Shown here in pieces: positions 11,184 to 23,601 of a stretch of 35,779 nucleotides of DNA. The DNA comes from Schoenoplectus triqueter. Lineage: Eukaryota; Streptophyta; Magnoliopsida; Poales; Cyperaceae. Every line of letters starts with the position of its first letter. Within the stretch, counting starts at the first letter, position 1. The translations under genes were made by a program, and so were the position numbers. The stretch covers positions 1 to 35,779 of the forward strand of contig CAXKVV010002070.1 of the NCBI GenBank assembly GCA_964058805.1. The letters are read 5' to 3'. The notes below the pieces were generated by a model. That model was not told the origin of the DNA. It was given only the letters and a program-made list of their open reading frames with translations, and made no database searches.

Positions 11184-14100
11184 TTATCGAATTGGGTCAG
11201 TAGTGGTGGCACTGTATTGGAGTAGAGAGGCTCTTTTAGGGTTTGAAACCAGTAGCTCCTGGGTGTCTTTCGGGAGTATATTATAGACAGCCTGTAGATC
11301 CAACTTTAGTTTGTCACATGCAGCCAGAGATTCCCTGGCCCCACTCTCATAACTCTGCAGATGAGAGAGAATCGGAATCATCATAATTAGGCCCAAAAGT
11401 CCATCTCAAGTCTCAACTATAAATTAAAGTTTTTCGAAGCAGAACTATAAATCAAAGTTATCAAATACATGACCGAAATCTGCAGCTTGTTGACAAATAT
11501 TTTTTAATCAATTCAAACAAAAATATTTCATGTCATACAAATGAGTAAATATAGAAATAGCAAAGACATCAAGATCCGGCTAAAGATGGCTAATCAATTC
11601 GGGAAACTTAATAAGCCATTGGGAGAATTAATCGATAATAGTTAAATTCATTCATTTTTAAGCCAATTGATCTAGTATGAAATAATTTTCAAAGCTCGTG
11701 CATATTTTTAAGTATAAATCTGTCTCATATATATAAACAAGATCAACGGTTCGAATTTGAATTTGGATGTCAAATTTTGAAAGATCAAAGAATTATGGCA
11801 CCTTATAACACCAAAAACTTGTGACATTAGAACCCTTTTATACAATTTGATCTAACTTAAAAATCATTTGGTCACTGATAGTGGACAAACTGACTTGTTA
11901 AAACATCCTATCCCATACACAAAGGTTACACAACATGTATATCACCAGGTTAAAAAGTTACCAGCACAGACTAGCATCCCTTATCAGTTCCAGTATAGTT
12001 TGTGTAAACAAGAACGAAAATCATTTTCTTTGTTGCTAGTTCCATGAACTGTAGATTTCACAACTCTCAAGAAAAATATTTAATTCATACTAAAAAATAG
12101 TTACAACTGGTAATACTTAGTATGCACTACTTTTTTTCTGGTAAAGCCAGTACACGCTACTTTTTTCTGGTAAACATTGACATTAATTCTGTTGTAGGTG
12201 TATGGGACTAGTATAGCTACCTTGGGAACAATTTTGCATAGAAGGATGACAAGCCAAAGGAACCATAATAAACACAAGCTTTTGATGACCACTTCTGGTG
12301 AGCATCCAGATGGGCATCACAAAAGGGGGACCAATTACCACTATTACAGGTCACCAGTACTGGTCAATACTGGTACAGGAAGGGCTTAGCTGCTCAGTAC
12401 AGATTATGGCAGCAGATACAATTTAAAATTTTTAATGGATTAGAAAATAAAGGGAGAATGTATACCTTGATCTCTCTGAGAAGATATCTCTCAACAGCAT
12501 TAAACAAATCAACTCTTTCCAACTCAGACATGTTTGAGATTAGCTTTTGTATATCTACAGTAATCCGAGCCTGCCTCCAGAGCCGCTGTTGCTCTGTGTC
12601 AGTTGCAGCTCTCCTCCTCTGGAACCAAGGCATGAAGTTCTTACCTCCCACGAATCGTCTGAAAAGAATGCCCAATGAGAGGATACATTGTCACAATTGG
12701 TAACAACACAGTCATTAATATGAATGCAAAATACAAAAAAGCATGATTCATCATCAAACAATTGTAGTTTTACATGATGAAGTGTACCATGAATTGTCAC
12801 AAAGTGACGTCACAAAATTAAGCATTGAGAAAGGCAAAAAGTTAAAAAGTAAACATAAGGTGTCTGCATCAGAGAAATGTTGGTACTATTTCCAGGTGAA
12901 ATAATTGAAGATAGGTGTATGCATAAGGTGTCTACATCAGAGAAACATAAGGTATATGCATGACGTTTTAGTCACGTATCTATTAATGTAATTTGGTGCA
13001 ACGGAGAAGACTTCCAAAAGAACGTGCATAATTATATAACAATCCAAACAATCCGTGATCAGCCTATTTTCTAACTTCAATTTTTGAAGAACTTTTTCTA
13101 TTTTTATTTATTTTCTTTTCATTTAGAAAACAATAGCCAAATCGACAATGGTACCAATGAGGGCTCTGGGTCATTATAAGGTAATTGTCCCTTGGTACAT
13201 ATATTTCAAGTTTTCAACTATTATGGCATAGTGTAAATAGGATTTATGAAAGTTCATCTACATTGTTTTCCTATTTGATATATACATTGATCAGAGAACC
13301 AAATCAAGGTTGTGAAATGACTTCAAGCTATCTATTGCAGAAATTTTTTCCTTCTTTCCTTCAGTACAGAAGGGAGAATGGAACAATTAGATAAGAGTTT
13401 CCTTCATTCACCAAGTAAAATGAAAAAATTATCCTCTAGAATGCAGCATTAACTTCTTGTCAATTTATATCACTTTGAACAAAGTAATCCAATCTTCAGT
13501 TTCATCTAGGTTTGTACCATTTTATATGCTTACAGGCTCTCTTTGGAAAACAGGATTCCTTTTCCAGGATTGCTATGCAACATGGTGTCAACATTAGAGG
13601 TCACAGAAAGCTAGTATCAAATATCATGTTTGATAAGCCCAGAGAACACTGGGACAACATGGAACAGTTTGAAGCACTATTCCATTAAAACAAAGGACTA
13701 AAACTGAGGATTATAGCAATGCAAGCATGTCCAACCTATAGAGGATAGTACCATCACAGAGGGTTGGTGGTCATGAGCATTATGTTAATTAAATGATTGA
13801 CAGTTTTAAAAGTATAATACATGTTTTTATTTCCATTTTTATTGGTTTTGTTATACATTGCACATACGAATAGTACTGAACATAAAGTACAAGTACGAAC
13901 TGGTCCTCTCATATGGATAATCATAATATATTCAGCTTTTTTATGTAAGCAAATATTATCAAAAAAATTAAAATAAATAACATGATCTTTATATTATAAC
14001 CAATAGTGATTGCAGCCAGTATGAAGGTTTCTATTACTAACTTAAATGCTACAATCATATTATTTTATGGGTTTGTGGTAACCAATGGTGTTCTCCATAT

Positions 14101-15688
14101 CTTACTGTTAACCATTAAAATATCAATCAAGCTAGGAACAACAGATAAAGTGGTTATTTGACAGTACCAGATGGGACTGAGAATAAGGAATGCCATGGTT
14201 CTAACTTAATAGCAGCTTTACTAAAGGCAAAAGTACAAACCTATAAAGATCCAACCAATTCGAGCGCATCCTTTTTGCAAGGAACTTTCCAGGCCCTCTA
14301 GTTGCCAGGCCTTGTAGAAACTCATCAGACCGAAAAGTATTAACAGGCGGTGGATCCATAAATGGCGAGGTACCTTCTATCGGGGTATTAACCCTAAAGT
14401 ATGGACCAAATGGTGCAAGAAAATTGGTTGTCAATTCCAAAAAGTGCCGCCTTAAAATCTCGTTGTTAACCACTGACATGGATTCTTCAACCCGAGAAGA
14501 AACACCAGCATCCACGAGCCTGTTGAGAACAGCTGTATCAGGTTTTGTACACCCGGAATACTTAGACCAGACAGCTTCTTTGTGCTCCGTCATGAGAGAA
14601 AGTGGTCCCTGTCTTTTCATCTTGATTGAATTGAAGAATATTGTAGGAGAAAATTTTGGTTGATCAAGTTTAAGTCCATTCACTGGCAGCACCCTTGTTG
14701 AGTTTGGGCTTTGGCTTCCAACAGAAACAACTGTTGGTATATTTCGGAGTGATTTAAGGAAGAACAAATTGGTCACGCCTAAAATTACTGGTGGGAAAGA
14801 TACGCCACTGGGGATGGAATTGAAATGAGCAAATTCAGGGTCATGAATTGTAAAGTAAGGTCGATAGTCTACACTACAAGGTACTGGAGCAATTAGACTT
14901 ACAAGTGCACTAACGGCCTCCGAGCACTGTGATGGGGTTGGTGCAATAACAAGGATTGGGTCACCAATTAACATCATCTCCCATAAATTCCATAAATGGA
15001 GAATTACACCACGAAAAGACGCGAATAAATCAGAGTCATGGAACAAACCATGCGGGACTGAGGGATTGGACTGAACCACAGGCGGAGGGCACTCCGGGTT
15101 TGGTGGGAGGTGTACCCGTAACGAAGCATTGCCAATTGGGAGCTCCATCTGTGTACCTCGAACTGGGTCCGGCCATGCAGCCACGTGTGAAGCCACCAGT
15201 GACAAAGCTGCGTGGCCTAGATCAAAACAGAGTGGGCCCAGTATCTGTAAAAGCAACCGAAACACTGCTGAAAAAGGAAGATGTGTAAGAATCACCACTG
15301 ATTTTTGTTCACCACCACGTGGCAGTCTCGGGTCTTGTCTCTGCCGATTGAACACAAATCCGTAGAGGTAGTCTAGATCTACATTTGAAGTCTGGTCTGA
15401 ATTTGAAAAGGGGAGGCGAAAGGAGAAGAGAGAATCGTGGAGAGTGGACCTGTTGTGAGGCAAATGGTGAGACATGGAATCAGGGAAGGAGGAGAAGGAG
15501 GCGAGGCGGAGCTTATCGGGCGGGAGAGGAGGCGGATCCGGGTACGACTTCTCTACGACCTGGCCCCGTTCTAGGTCGAAGCGAATTATGCAAAAGGCAG
15601 TGACCCATCGCCGCAGCGCCGTTGGGTCAGGTGTGGCGGCGGCGGCGGAAGCGCCGCTAGGATCCGGGTTGAATCCGATTCCATTCAT
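11184..15688 (-). CDS. DENND6: DENND6-type DENN-domain protein (Rab guanine nucleotide exchange factor)
   Basis: Three exons on the minus strand: 15688-14241 (1448 nt), 12658-12466 (193 nt) and 11354-11184 including TAA. All introns are GT-AG, and the phases (2, 0) join to give 603 codons, close to the ~600 residues of human DENND6. DENN proteins load GTP onto Rab GTPases; human DENND6A acts on Rab14 in endosome traffic. The plant target is not known from sequence. Visible parts: an Ala-rich leader; upstream DENN beginning WVTAFCIIRFDLERGQ (28-43) with FPDS; core DENN with LWEMMLIGDPILVIAP (235-250), YRPYFTIHD (275-283) and GVTNLFF (304-310); then a helical C-terminal part with LRRHFLELT and, across the exon 1/2 junction, NWLDLYRRF. 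The C-terminus has LPKDTQELL, like LPEDLQGIL in the human protein. ATG 15688 is the first Met of the frame. No disruptions were seen. Confidence 0.92.
12853..12962. repeat. Short direct repeats in DENND6 intron 1
   Basis: CATAAGGTGTCTGCATCAGA at about 12854 recurs at about 12921 with one change (CTACATC). A third, shorter CATAAGGTATATGCA follows at about 12946. No function is suggested. Confidence 0.6.
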
Positions 15689-17680
15689 TGACGAGATCGT
15701 GAGCTCACTTGGTTTGCTAGAATGGATTTAAACTATAAAGATTATAGATTTTCACCTCTCATGTTACTTATTCTTTTTCTTGATGAGATTTTCATTCAAA
15801 ATTTTGGTTAAGAGAGGGGGAATGAAGGGAGAGTGGCCCTAAGCGAGCTGGAGTGCTTGATTATGGTTCTCTTTTGTGTTTTACTGTTTTTACATTACAT
15901 GGATTGAATGATTAATAATTGAATATGAGAGAAATTATCCGCAAACAGACTGCTTTCTTTGTGTTTCGTCAAGTTGGGAAAAGGAAAGTAGTTGGTAAAT
16001 GTCTGGTTTAATGATTCGGAAATAATTCAATTTCAGAGTAATCGCCATTAAATGAATTCAAAAGAAGCAGCCAGGTCAAGGGAAGATTAGTTTATAGCAA
16101 ATCTATTGATATCAAGGGTACACGGTACACTTCACAATATGTGGTAATGTGGTGTGTAAATAAAGCCCAGGCAAGGCAATAATTAAAGATGACACTTTGT
16201 TTAATTGTTTTATACTATGGATTGAAGATTGATCATTGGAGATAAGCTTCTTGATACTCTATCACAATGTCATTGCAAAGACTAATGTTACGGGTGGCTA
16301 TAATTCGAATTCCTTCTTTGTTCCGATGAATTAAAGGTACCTTCTCAAATCAAATAGTACTACTTTTTTTTCAGAATCTATTCAAATTTTCAAATTACTC
16401 AAGTTGTATTTTACTAATGAATACTACATTATTCATCCGATCATCTCATATTGTTGACAAAATTTACATTTTTATTTATTGTGCAAAAATATCAACATTT
16501 TGATTTGTTAGTTATATTATACAGTATATATAAATGATACTAATGTTAATACCAGTCGTTGTTACAAATGTTCCTTGAACTATCCGATCCGCATAATAAT
16601 TCGTGCACAATTTGATCCACTTTTCACTAGACAAACAAAAAACTATATGTTGCTATTGTTTCTTTTTTTTTCACCTTATTATTACATCTTTTGAATCCAG
16701 AATAAATACCTGCATTTTTTGCACTACAAATTAGATTGTACAAAAAAGCATAGTATCGACAGTTCGATAAAGGTGAAAATGCTAAAGTATTCTATAAAGT
16801 ATAATTCTGCAATGTTTTATATCCAAATTCAATTTTCAGATCTAATTAGAAATTTCATTTTTCATAATGTGACTAAAATTCTCATATAGAAATGTTTATA
16901 CTATTCAAAATATATTTTATTATCTTTTCAGATGTGTGATAATTGATTCAAATATGAACCATTTAATAACAATAATATTTTTGCACTAAATAATAAATAT
17001 ATTTATAATGTTTCAAAAATATATAATTTGTTTTTTTTAAAGAACTTTCATAGGAAGAGGCCATATCAAAGGAATGAATGATCGTTTAAATTTTGAGATT
17101 TTCAGATTGTAAAGTACAAAATAGACGTGGTTTAAAAACCTTAACAATTCTTAATTGCATGAACATATTATATCCGAATTAAAAAAATCGACATTATCAA
17201 ATTGTTCTGTAATAATTATATGAACTCGTCATTGTGCTTTTCCAATTTGTTACTGTGCTCCTAATTGAAAGAAGCCCACAGTTTTATAACCGCTCCGCGT
17301 TGCTAACTAGCTATATTCCAGCAGTCGTATTAATTTAAACTTTCATTTGGTATTTTACATGACATTGTGTCTTGATTCCCAATAAAAGAAGAATACATGC
17401 CCCCTAGTTAGGACTTAATTAGGAGTCGATGCTTCTTTACTTCCTGCCCACATAAATCCAAAAAATAATACATTGAGCCCAATGTCGAACAATTTAGGCA
17501 ATCAAGGAGGCCCATTAATAGTTGGAACCGTAATTTTTTTAAAATATATATATATATATAATTTATATATGGGGATCATTTGGCAATTGGTTATCTTAAT
17601 AATTTTGATAAAGGATTTTCAAATAAATATTAAAAAACTCTTCAAATTAGAAATATATATATATATATATATATAAAATT
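15689..17680. other. Upstream region of DENND6 and intergenic DNA
   Basis: The first few hundred bases should hold the DENND6 promoter on the minus strand, but I do not see a convincing TATA box. The rest is AT-rich with no supported coding frame. Two TA microsatellites lie near the right end (about 17543-17560 and 17651-17676). Confidence 0.5.
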
Positions 17681-18073
17681 AGGTCATGGTGCTTTACAAA
17701 GCACAGAGTCGTTGTGTGCTTTGTGCTCTATTTTTAATTTCAAATCAGAAATAACCAAGCTGAACCGTTTAATCTAATCCTCATATAAAATTTATTACTA
17801 AATCAAATTTTATATTTTTTAAAAATTTTTTGCTATTTTTCTGATGAGGAGAAAATGGCTTTATGTAAGAATTCTGGTTCATCAAAAAATGATGATTTTC
17901 CCACTATTCAAAAAAAATAACAAATAAATTTCAAAAAATATAAAATTTAGTTTACTAATAGATTTTGATATGGAGATTAGATTGAGCAGTTTGGGTCGAT
18001 CATTTCTGACTTAAAATTAATAATAGAGTGCAAAGCACACAACGCTCTTGTACTTTGCAAAGCACCATAGCCT
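17681..18073. mobile_element. MITE, 393 bp, with arms of about 165 bp
   Basis: The left end starts AGGTCATGGTGCTTTACAAA. The right end, read on the minus strand, starts AGGCTATGGTGCTTTGCAAA. The two arms stay alignable for about 165 bases, through GTTGTGTGCTTTG, a CTCTAT..TTAATTT tract and TTTTATATTTTTT, leaving only a small loop. There is no coding capacity. Both flanks are TA-repeat DNA, so the element sits inside a microsatellite and the target duplication cannot be read safely. The family (Mutator-like or other) is undecided. Confidence 0.8.
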
Positions 18074-18123
18074 CATTATATATATATGTGTGTGTGTGTG
18101 TGTGCGCGCGCGCGCGTGTGTTC
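18074..18123. repeat. Compound (TA)(TG)(CG) microsatellite
   Basis: TA repeats pass into about nine TG units, then about six CG units and a few more TG. It directly abuts the MITE end. Alternating purine-pyrimidine tracts of this sort can adopt Z-DNA. The open frame that runs across it looks artefactual. Confidence 0.9.
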
Positions 18124-19010
18124 TTTTTACTTATAGATTGATATTAATTCAAAGTTCATGCAATTTCATTATTATAGTTCATCAAAGACCATTAAAATTT
18201 TATATAATTTACAATGGTTCTAATTTAACAGTATTTGATGGACTATCAAATGATAATGAAGTTACATTAAATTTAAATCACCGTCTAGAAGAACATATCT
18301 ATAAAAAAAAATATTTTTTAAATTTATTTTGTATTTATTCAAAAATCCATTATCATAATTGTCAAAATAGCCTTTGTCAAGTTCTCTCTCCCTTTGTATA
18401 TACCCATCCGTTATTTGATCGTTTCCGTTAACAAGTTATTTTCCTATTAATTTGTTCAACAGATGGTTAAGGTTGTTGCACATTTTGCAGTAATAATTAA
18501 TCGGACATTCCTAACTACCAACTGGCTAGCAAGCAGCCAAATTATTAATTAATTTGTTTGATAAAGTTAGGCAGTAGGCCATCTCCCGGACTAATATTGC
18601 ATAATTATTTAGCGTTTTTTCTTGTTAAAGTTGACGTGTTGTTCGATCATTAATTACTTTAGGAAACATTTAATTATTTCCACCATCTCGGTACGCTATC
18701 AGAAAATAATTTGACCGAGAATTCAGTAATGAATTTAGAATTCATTAAAAAGACAAATGATAAAAGACAGATAGGTTTGTAACAATTTTATGTTTTCGCA
18801 TAGGTTATAAAATGATTACAACGTGCGATGCTGATGGACCACATGGAGATGTTTATATTCATTGAAGGTGATAATCTGAACTGATCTGGGCAGCTTTTAA
18901 TTTGGGTGTCAATGTGTTGTGTTAGATATTAGATATAAATATTGAGGGTGTCGAGTGAAAAAAAACTTTCAAAATACATTATAATGATTTTTGTACAAAT
19001 TTTGATTTTA
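18124..19010. other. Intergenic, AT-rich; nothing recognised
   Basis: No coding frame with family features, and no RNA gene or clear repeat was seen here. Confidence 0.5.
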
Positions 19011-19308
19011 TAAGGGGTTAGGCCTTCGCTGATCCACCCCTAATTTTGTCCTGATCCGATTTGAGAAGCTCTTCTGATCCGTCCAGAAATGTATCCGATC
19101 TGACTCGAATTTAAAAAAAATAAATTGATTTGATTTGAACCTAACCGATCTGAGATCGAATGACTCATAATCCAATTGAAATAAACTCGAGATCTAAAAA
19201 AATCAATATATAAATTAACCTGATTTCTTCTAAAATATCAAACTAACTCAACCAGACTTGCTCGATCCTGAACCTGATCTGACCCGACCCGCCCGATTAG
19301 TGCCTCTA
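19011..19308. mobile_element. hAT-like remnant with CTGATCCGA/GACCCGACCC repeats
   Basis: The right end reads on the minus strand TAGAGGCACTAATCGGGCGG, followed inward by GGGTCGGGTCAGATCAGG. This is the style of the other hAT ends in the window. Inside are CTGATCCGATTTG, CCGATCTGACTCG and CTAACCGATCTGA motifs. A left end TAAGGGGTTAGG at 19011 is possible, but the 8-base flanks do not match, so the boundaries are tentative. Confidence 0.45.
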
Positions 19309-20460
19309 ATCTTTACCAAGCTACGGAAATTTTTGTTTTCTCTCCAGCATTGCAAAAATGGACACATTAAAATTAGTATTAGAGTAAAATTTTGAATTAA
19401 ATTTGCATCCAGCTAATAATTATAAAATAATTTTATTTAAATTATCCAAATAGAAAATAATGCAAAAATATATTGTTTATTATTTCAATATGATGCTTTC
19501 TTCTAGTTTAGAATATATTTTTGTCTTTCGTAAAAGATTGAAAATATTTAAACTGTAAATTGGCACAGGTTCGCTATGATCATGATTTTGAAAATAATGA
19601 AAAGAGGGAAATTTCTGCTAGATTAGTTTTGTTATGATATTTCACCGGGCTTTTTGGTCACAACTCATAAAAATTGCATCCCCGTTTGGCGTTGAAATAT
19701 TATGAATAAAAGATGATATTTTAAGGTAATGGTATATGATATTTACCGAAATGATACGTTTATAATAGACAAGTTAGTAAAAGAACGATTTGATAAGTAG
19801 CTAATTTTAATTACTATAAAACTGCACAAAAATCAACTTGAGAAATATCAAAAGATAATGCACAAATCAAGTTGAATGCTATATGCAAATTTAATGAAAA
19901 TATGCTCTAAAAATTCAACTAAATATTAATTGTCAAATAAACCAATTAATGTTAAATAATGTTATACACGAAATGTAACTTTGTAAAGATTTTAATTATG
20001 AGATGCACAAGATGCAAGTGCTGAATTTTAAAGAAGACTCAAGATGTTAACGAAGTTTGGTTATAGAAACCTACGTCTCCGGATCTCACCTCACTAACGG
20101 GTTACCGCTTTATTATTTAAAAATATCTTACAATTTAGAAGCATTAGCTTCTTCACAAAATAAGTGCAAGAAGACTAAAAACTATAAAAGAAGAATGAAT
20201 CAAGAGCACTCAAGGCTCAAAAACACAGTTGAAGAGAAAATTGAGTCAAAGCTCAAAGATGTGCAATGCACTATTTAGAAATTATACAAGAGATTCATTA
20301 AGTTTGGCTAATTTAAGATTTTTATTTCTTGTAATTTATAAGGAAGATTGTATAGGCTCTTTGTTTGTTGTTGAGTGAGTGCTCTGAATTGTTTGAGATT
20401 TAGAAGGTTTTGAATAATAGTCATAATCTCAGAGCATCATCTTAAATAAGAACTTTAACA
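19309..20460. other. Intergenic; possible old retroelement sequence
   Basis: AT-rich. The stretch 19980-20280 is less AT-rich and has an uninterrupted frame of 73 codons (20057-20278) with a Lys/Glu-rich end. It resembles no family I know and may be non-coding debris. Confidence 0.35.
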
Positions 20461-20499
20461 GAAAGCAGTGGTATTTTTTGCGTAGAAAAATATTATAAT

Positions 20500-20865
20500 G
20501 ATTTCTAAAACGTTATAACATTTCTATATAGTGAATCTTGAATTTTCAAGAATACTCTTTATCAAAATTTTAAATAACGTTATAACAGTTCAAAAATGAA
20601 TAGGATGAACCGTTATAACGATAGATGGAAACGTTGAACGTTTTATAAAATGTTAGCAACGTTTTGACTGTTTGACCAACCTCTGACAAGTTTTACCGCC
20701 CTTAAGAAATGTTATAACGATTCACTAAATCGTAATACATTTCATGAAGCATTAAACGCTTTATCAAGCGTTACATAATGATATACTCTGTTAAATTTGG
20801 CTCATCTCTGCTTACAGAAAACTTAGAATATTTATGAGTATGTGAATGAAATCGTTATAACGTTT
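20500..20865. repeat. Dispersed GTTATAAC palindrome tract
   Basis: The 8-bp palindrome GTTATAAC occurs at 20512, 20579, 20612, 20711 and 20854, usually as CGTTATAACG or AACGTTATAAC. Related AACGTT and AAACGCTT words lie between. Clusters of one short palindrome occur in some LTRs and in DNA-transposon ends. I could not find the borders of an element. Confidence 0.6.
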
Positions 20866-20869
20866 CTCT

Positions 20870-22083
20870 GTGGCAGAGATCTTTTCCTTGTAAAATTATG
20901 AAGAATATAAGATTTTGAATTATACTTGTACATGAAATATAATCATATATTTTCATAAAAATCTCTGAACTGATCTTGATCATCTACTCTTGAATTCCTT
21001 GAAACTTCTTAGGATCCTACACACAAGTCTTAAAGAAACTTGTTAAATTCAACAATGTTTTGCAAAATAATAAAATCAAAGAAATTATTAAGTACAACAA
21101 AAGATATTAAAGAAAAGATATATTATGTTTTATTTTTAAAGTATTTCTATAATATTTTAAATTACCTTACGTTAAACTACATTTATTTAGTTTATTAAAA
21201 TGCTTTAAAATGCTTAAATTTTTTTTACTCTCCTTTCACTTCGCCAAATAAACGGAAGGTAACTAGTAATTTGGATGTTCAAGTATATTCAAATAGATCG
21301 TATTGAGTCATTTTTATTTTATTTTTTTATCTGATTTGATCTAATTAATTTAAAATAAATATTTTCTTGTCCTTATCTGATCTATATAAAATAATTAAAT
21401 ATTTTTTATTTTTATATATATTAAATAATTTATCATCAATTAGTACATAATGCATATATAAAATTTGACCAATATTAAATTATAAAATAAAATTAAAAAT
21501 ATAATTAGATGGATTAAATCAGATCGAATCATATCGAACCCAAAATAGGAGTAAATATACTGTGAGCTTAACTCAAAAAGTATATTAAATAATTTTCAAA
21601 TTTAGATTTATTATGCTCATTAAATTCTTCATATAAAAACCTTATAGAATGCAAAATTTTGAGATATTTCGAGTTTTCTAAATTATCATTTTTATTTTTT
21701 AAAAATGCTATACAAACATTAAATATTTTATTATTTTTTTAAAGCTGATTTTTAAAAATTAACAATGATGACTTAGAAACCTCGAAACATCTCAAATTTT
21801 TTACATCCCATGAGATTTTCATATGAAAAATTTAATGAGCATGATAAATTAAACTTTAAAAATTATTTGATGTATTTTTTGACTTAAATTCATATAAGAT
21901 CTCTATAAACTTAAACTCACATTATATTTACTCCCAAAATAGATCAAGAAGCTTTTAAACTATTTATTCTGAGATCAAATTCAGATTTCCCATCGGATCA
22001 GACACATATTTGCGTCCTACTTCATAGTGGAAAGAAAATGTTAATGTGTGACAAAGAATGTGTGATTTTTTTTGGAAAACTCG
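20870..22083. other. Intergenic, AT-rich; one imperfect inverted repeat
   Basis: No gene seen. Sequences around 21560-21680 and 21765-21880 are imperfect inverted copies of one another (for example ATTAAATTCTTCATATAAAA against TTTTCATATGAAAAATTTAA), so an old inverted-repeat element may lie at about 21550-21930. Confidence 0.45.
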
Positions 22084-22718
22084 TAAGGTAATGGTAAACG
22101 TTTTAGACACGTGTACACTCATGTGTAAACATAGATATGAATAAGTTTCTATATTTGAACGTGTCTGCACATGACGTGTTCACGTGTCACATGTGTCGTA
22201 TTGTTAAACGTCCGTAATTAATGTATGAATAATTTTGACACGTCTAAACACGCATGTCTAACACATTGAACACGAACACGTACGTCTAACACATGTACAT
22301 GCACATGTAGCACGTATAAAATACTTTAGTATATCAGTCTTTGAAAATACTTGTGAACTTAAAAAATTAGCTTGATACTAAAGTTAGAAACTAGGATCAC
22401 TCTAATATGTATGATATTTCTGAATATGACACGTTAATTTTATTTTTTATGACCAGAACCATTCAATTTTTTCTGATTTTTCTTTATATTTCTCCAATTT
22501 TGTTTCAAATTTTTTTGGATATGTACGTGCTATAAGTATCGACACGTGTTAAACACGAACACGTTTAACACAACGTGCTAGACGTGCATGTTTGAGTTTT
22601 AAATTTTTGATGCGTTAAAATACGCACATCCAAATACATAAATACGTGCTGACGTGACTTATTTCATGTCGAACACATCACGTACTCGTACGTGACACAC
22701 ACGTTTATCAATTCCCTA
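22084..22718. mobile_element. hAT-like element with ACACG/ACGTG subterminal repeats, about 635 bp
   Basis: The left end TAAGGTAATGGTAAACG and the right end on the minus strand TAGGGAATTGATAAACG agree at 13 of 17 positions. Flanks GAAAACTC (22075-22082) and GAAAACCC (22719-22726) agree at 7 of 8, with a one-base offset at the left. Between them are dozens of ACACGT, GAACACG and ACGTGTC motifs on both sides of a short core. There is no coding capacity. Age would explain the imperfect duplication. Confidence 0.65.
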
Positions 22719-22976
22719 GAAAACCCAACTGAGCAAGAGCAAGGAGCCAACATTAAATAATATGAATAATATTATAGTCCCCATAATTTTATGCCCAAAG
22801 TTTATCTCCAGCAACAACTTTCTACTTTTAGGCAATAATTTAAAAAACTATTTATTTTTTTTTATATAATTTCAGAAGACTCTTCAATTTGAGAAATCTC
22901 TTCATTCTAAATGTACTTCACCGGGTCATGAAAAGTGTGAAGCATATGACCACTTCTTTTGATCAATCTATGCAAC

Positions 22977-23593
22977 TAGGGATGTACAAAAAAATTCGGG
23001 TCCATGACTCAGTTTGGGTTCGATACGGGCTCAATCTAATCTGACTCGAGCTAATTTGGCTTGATAGTTAAATGAGCTGAGTTTGAGTTAAGATTGACTC
23101 GGCTCGTAGCTCAACTCGGCTTGAATAATAATAGTTTATATATCTTTTCTGCTAAACTCTAATCTGATAATTCATCTCTCATTATCTCTCGTGATTTTAC
23201 CATCTCAGCGGCTTAATGACTTCTCGTACTTACTCATGACACATCTCATATATCTGACTCGATAGTTTTTTTGCTGGTTCATCCATTCAAATTAGTGCAG
23301 CAAAGATTTTATTGAAAATATAGATTGTTGATATATCAATTTTGTACTAACTCATGTATTATGTTTGTAGATATATCAAATTTATAGTTTATAGATATAC
23401 TAAATATAAATATCAAACTGAGTCAGCATACATGTATTGGCTCGTGAACTAGCTCAAATAGTAATGAGTCAAGATTGAGCTAGACTTTTCAGTTCAAAAT
23501 ATTTCACGAGCTCGACTCGACTCGAGTCAAATTTTCATGAGCCGAACTTGAGCTAAACCCGGCTCGCTCGAACTCAACTCGTTTGTAGCCCCA
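22977..23593. mobile_element. Non-autonomous hAT element, 617 bp
   Basis: A perfect 8-bp duplication TATGCAAC flanks it (22969-22976 and 23594-23601). The left end is TAGGGATGTACAAA and the right end on the minus strand is TGGGGCTACAAACG, both close to known Ac-like hAT termini. Subterminal repeats are ACTCGGCTCG, GAGTTTGAG, GACTCGAGC and similar. There is no open frame of note; it would need a transposase in trans. Confidence 0.85.
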
Positions 23594-23601
23594 TATGCAA
23601 C

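Noticed and set aside
12101..12389. Two overlapping open frames of 63 codons on opposite strands
   Set aside because: They lie in DENND6 intron 2 and contain short direct repeats (CTTTTTTCTGGTAAA); there is no recognisable protein.
14424..15731. Several plus-strand open frames of 72-110 codons
   Set aside because: They are antisense to exon 1 of the DENND6 gene, whose frame, splice phases and protein match are convincing.
18048..18431. 127-codon open frame on the plus strand
   Set aside because: It begins inside the MITE and microsatellite and has no family features; composition is that of AT-rich non-coding DNA.
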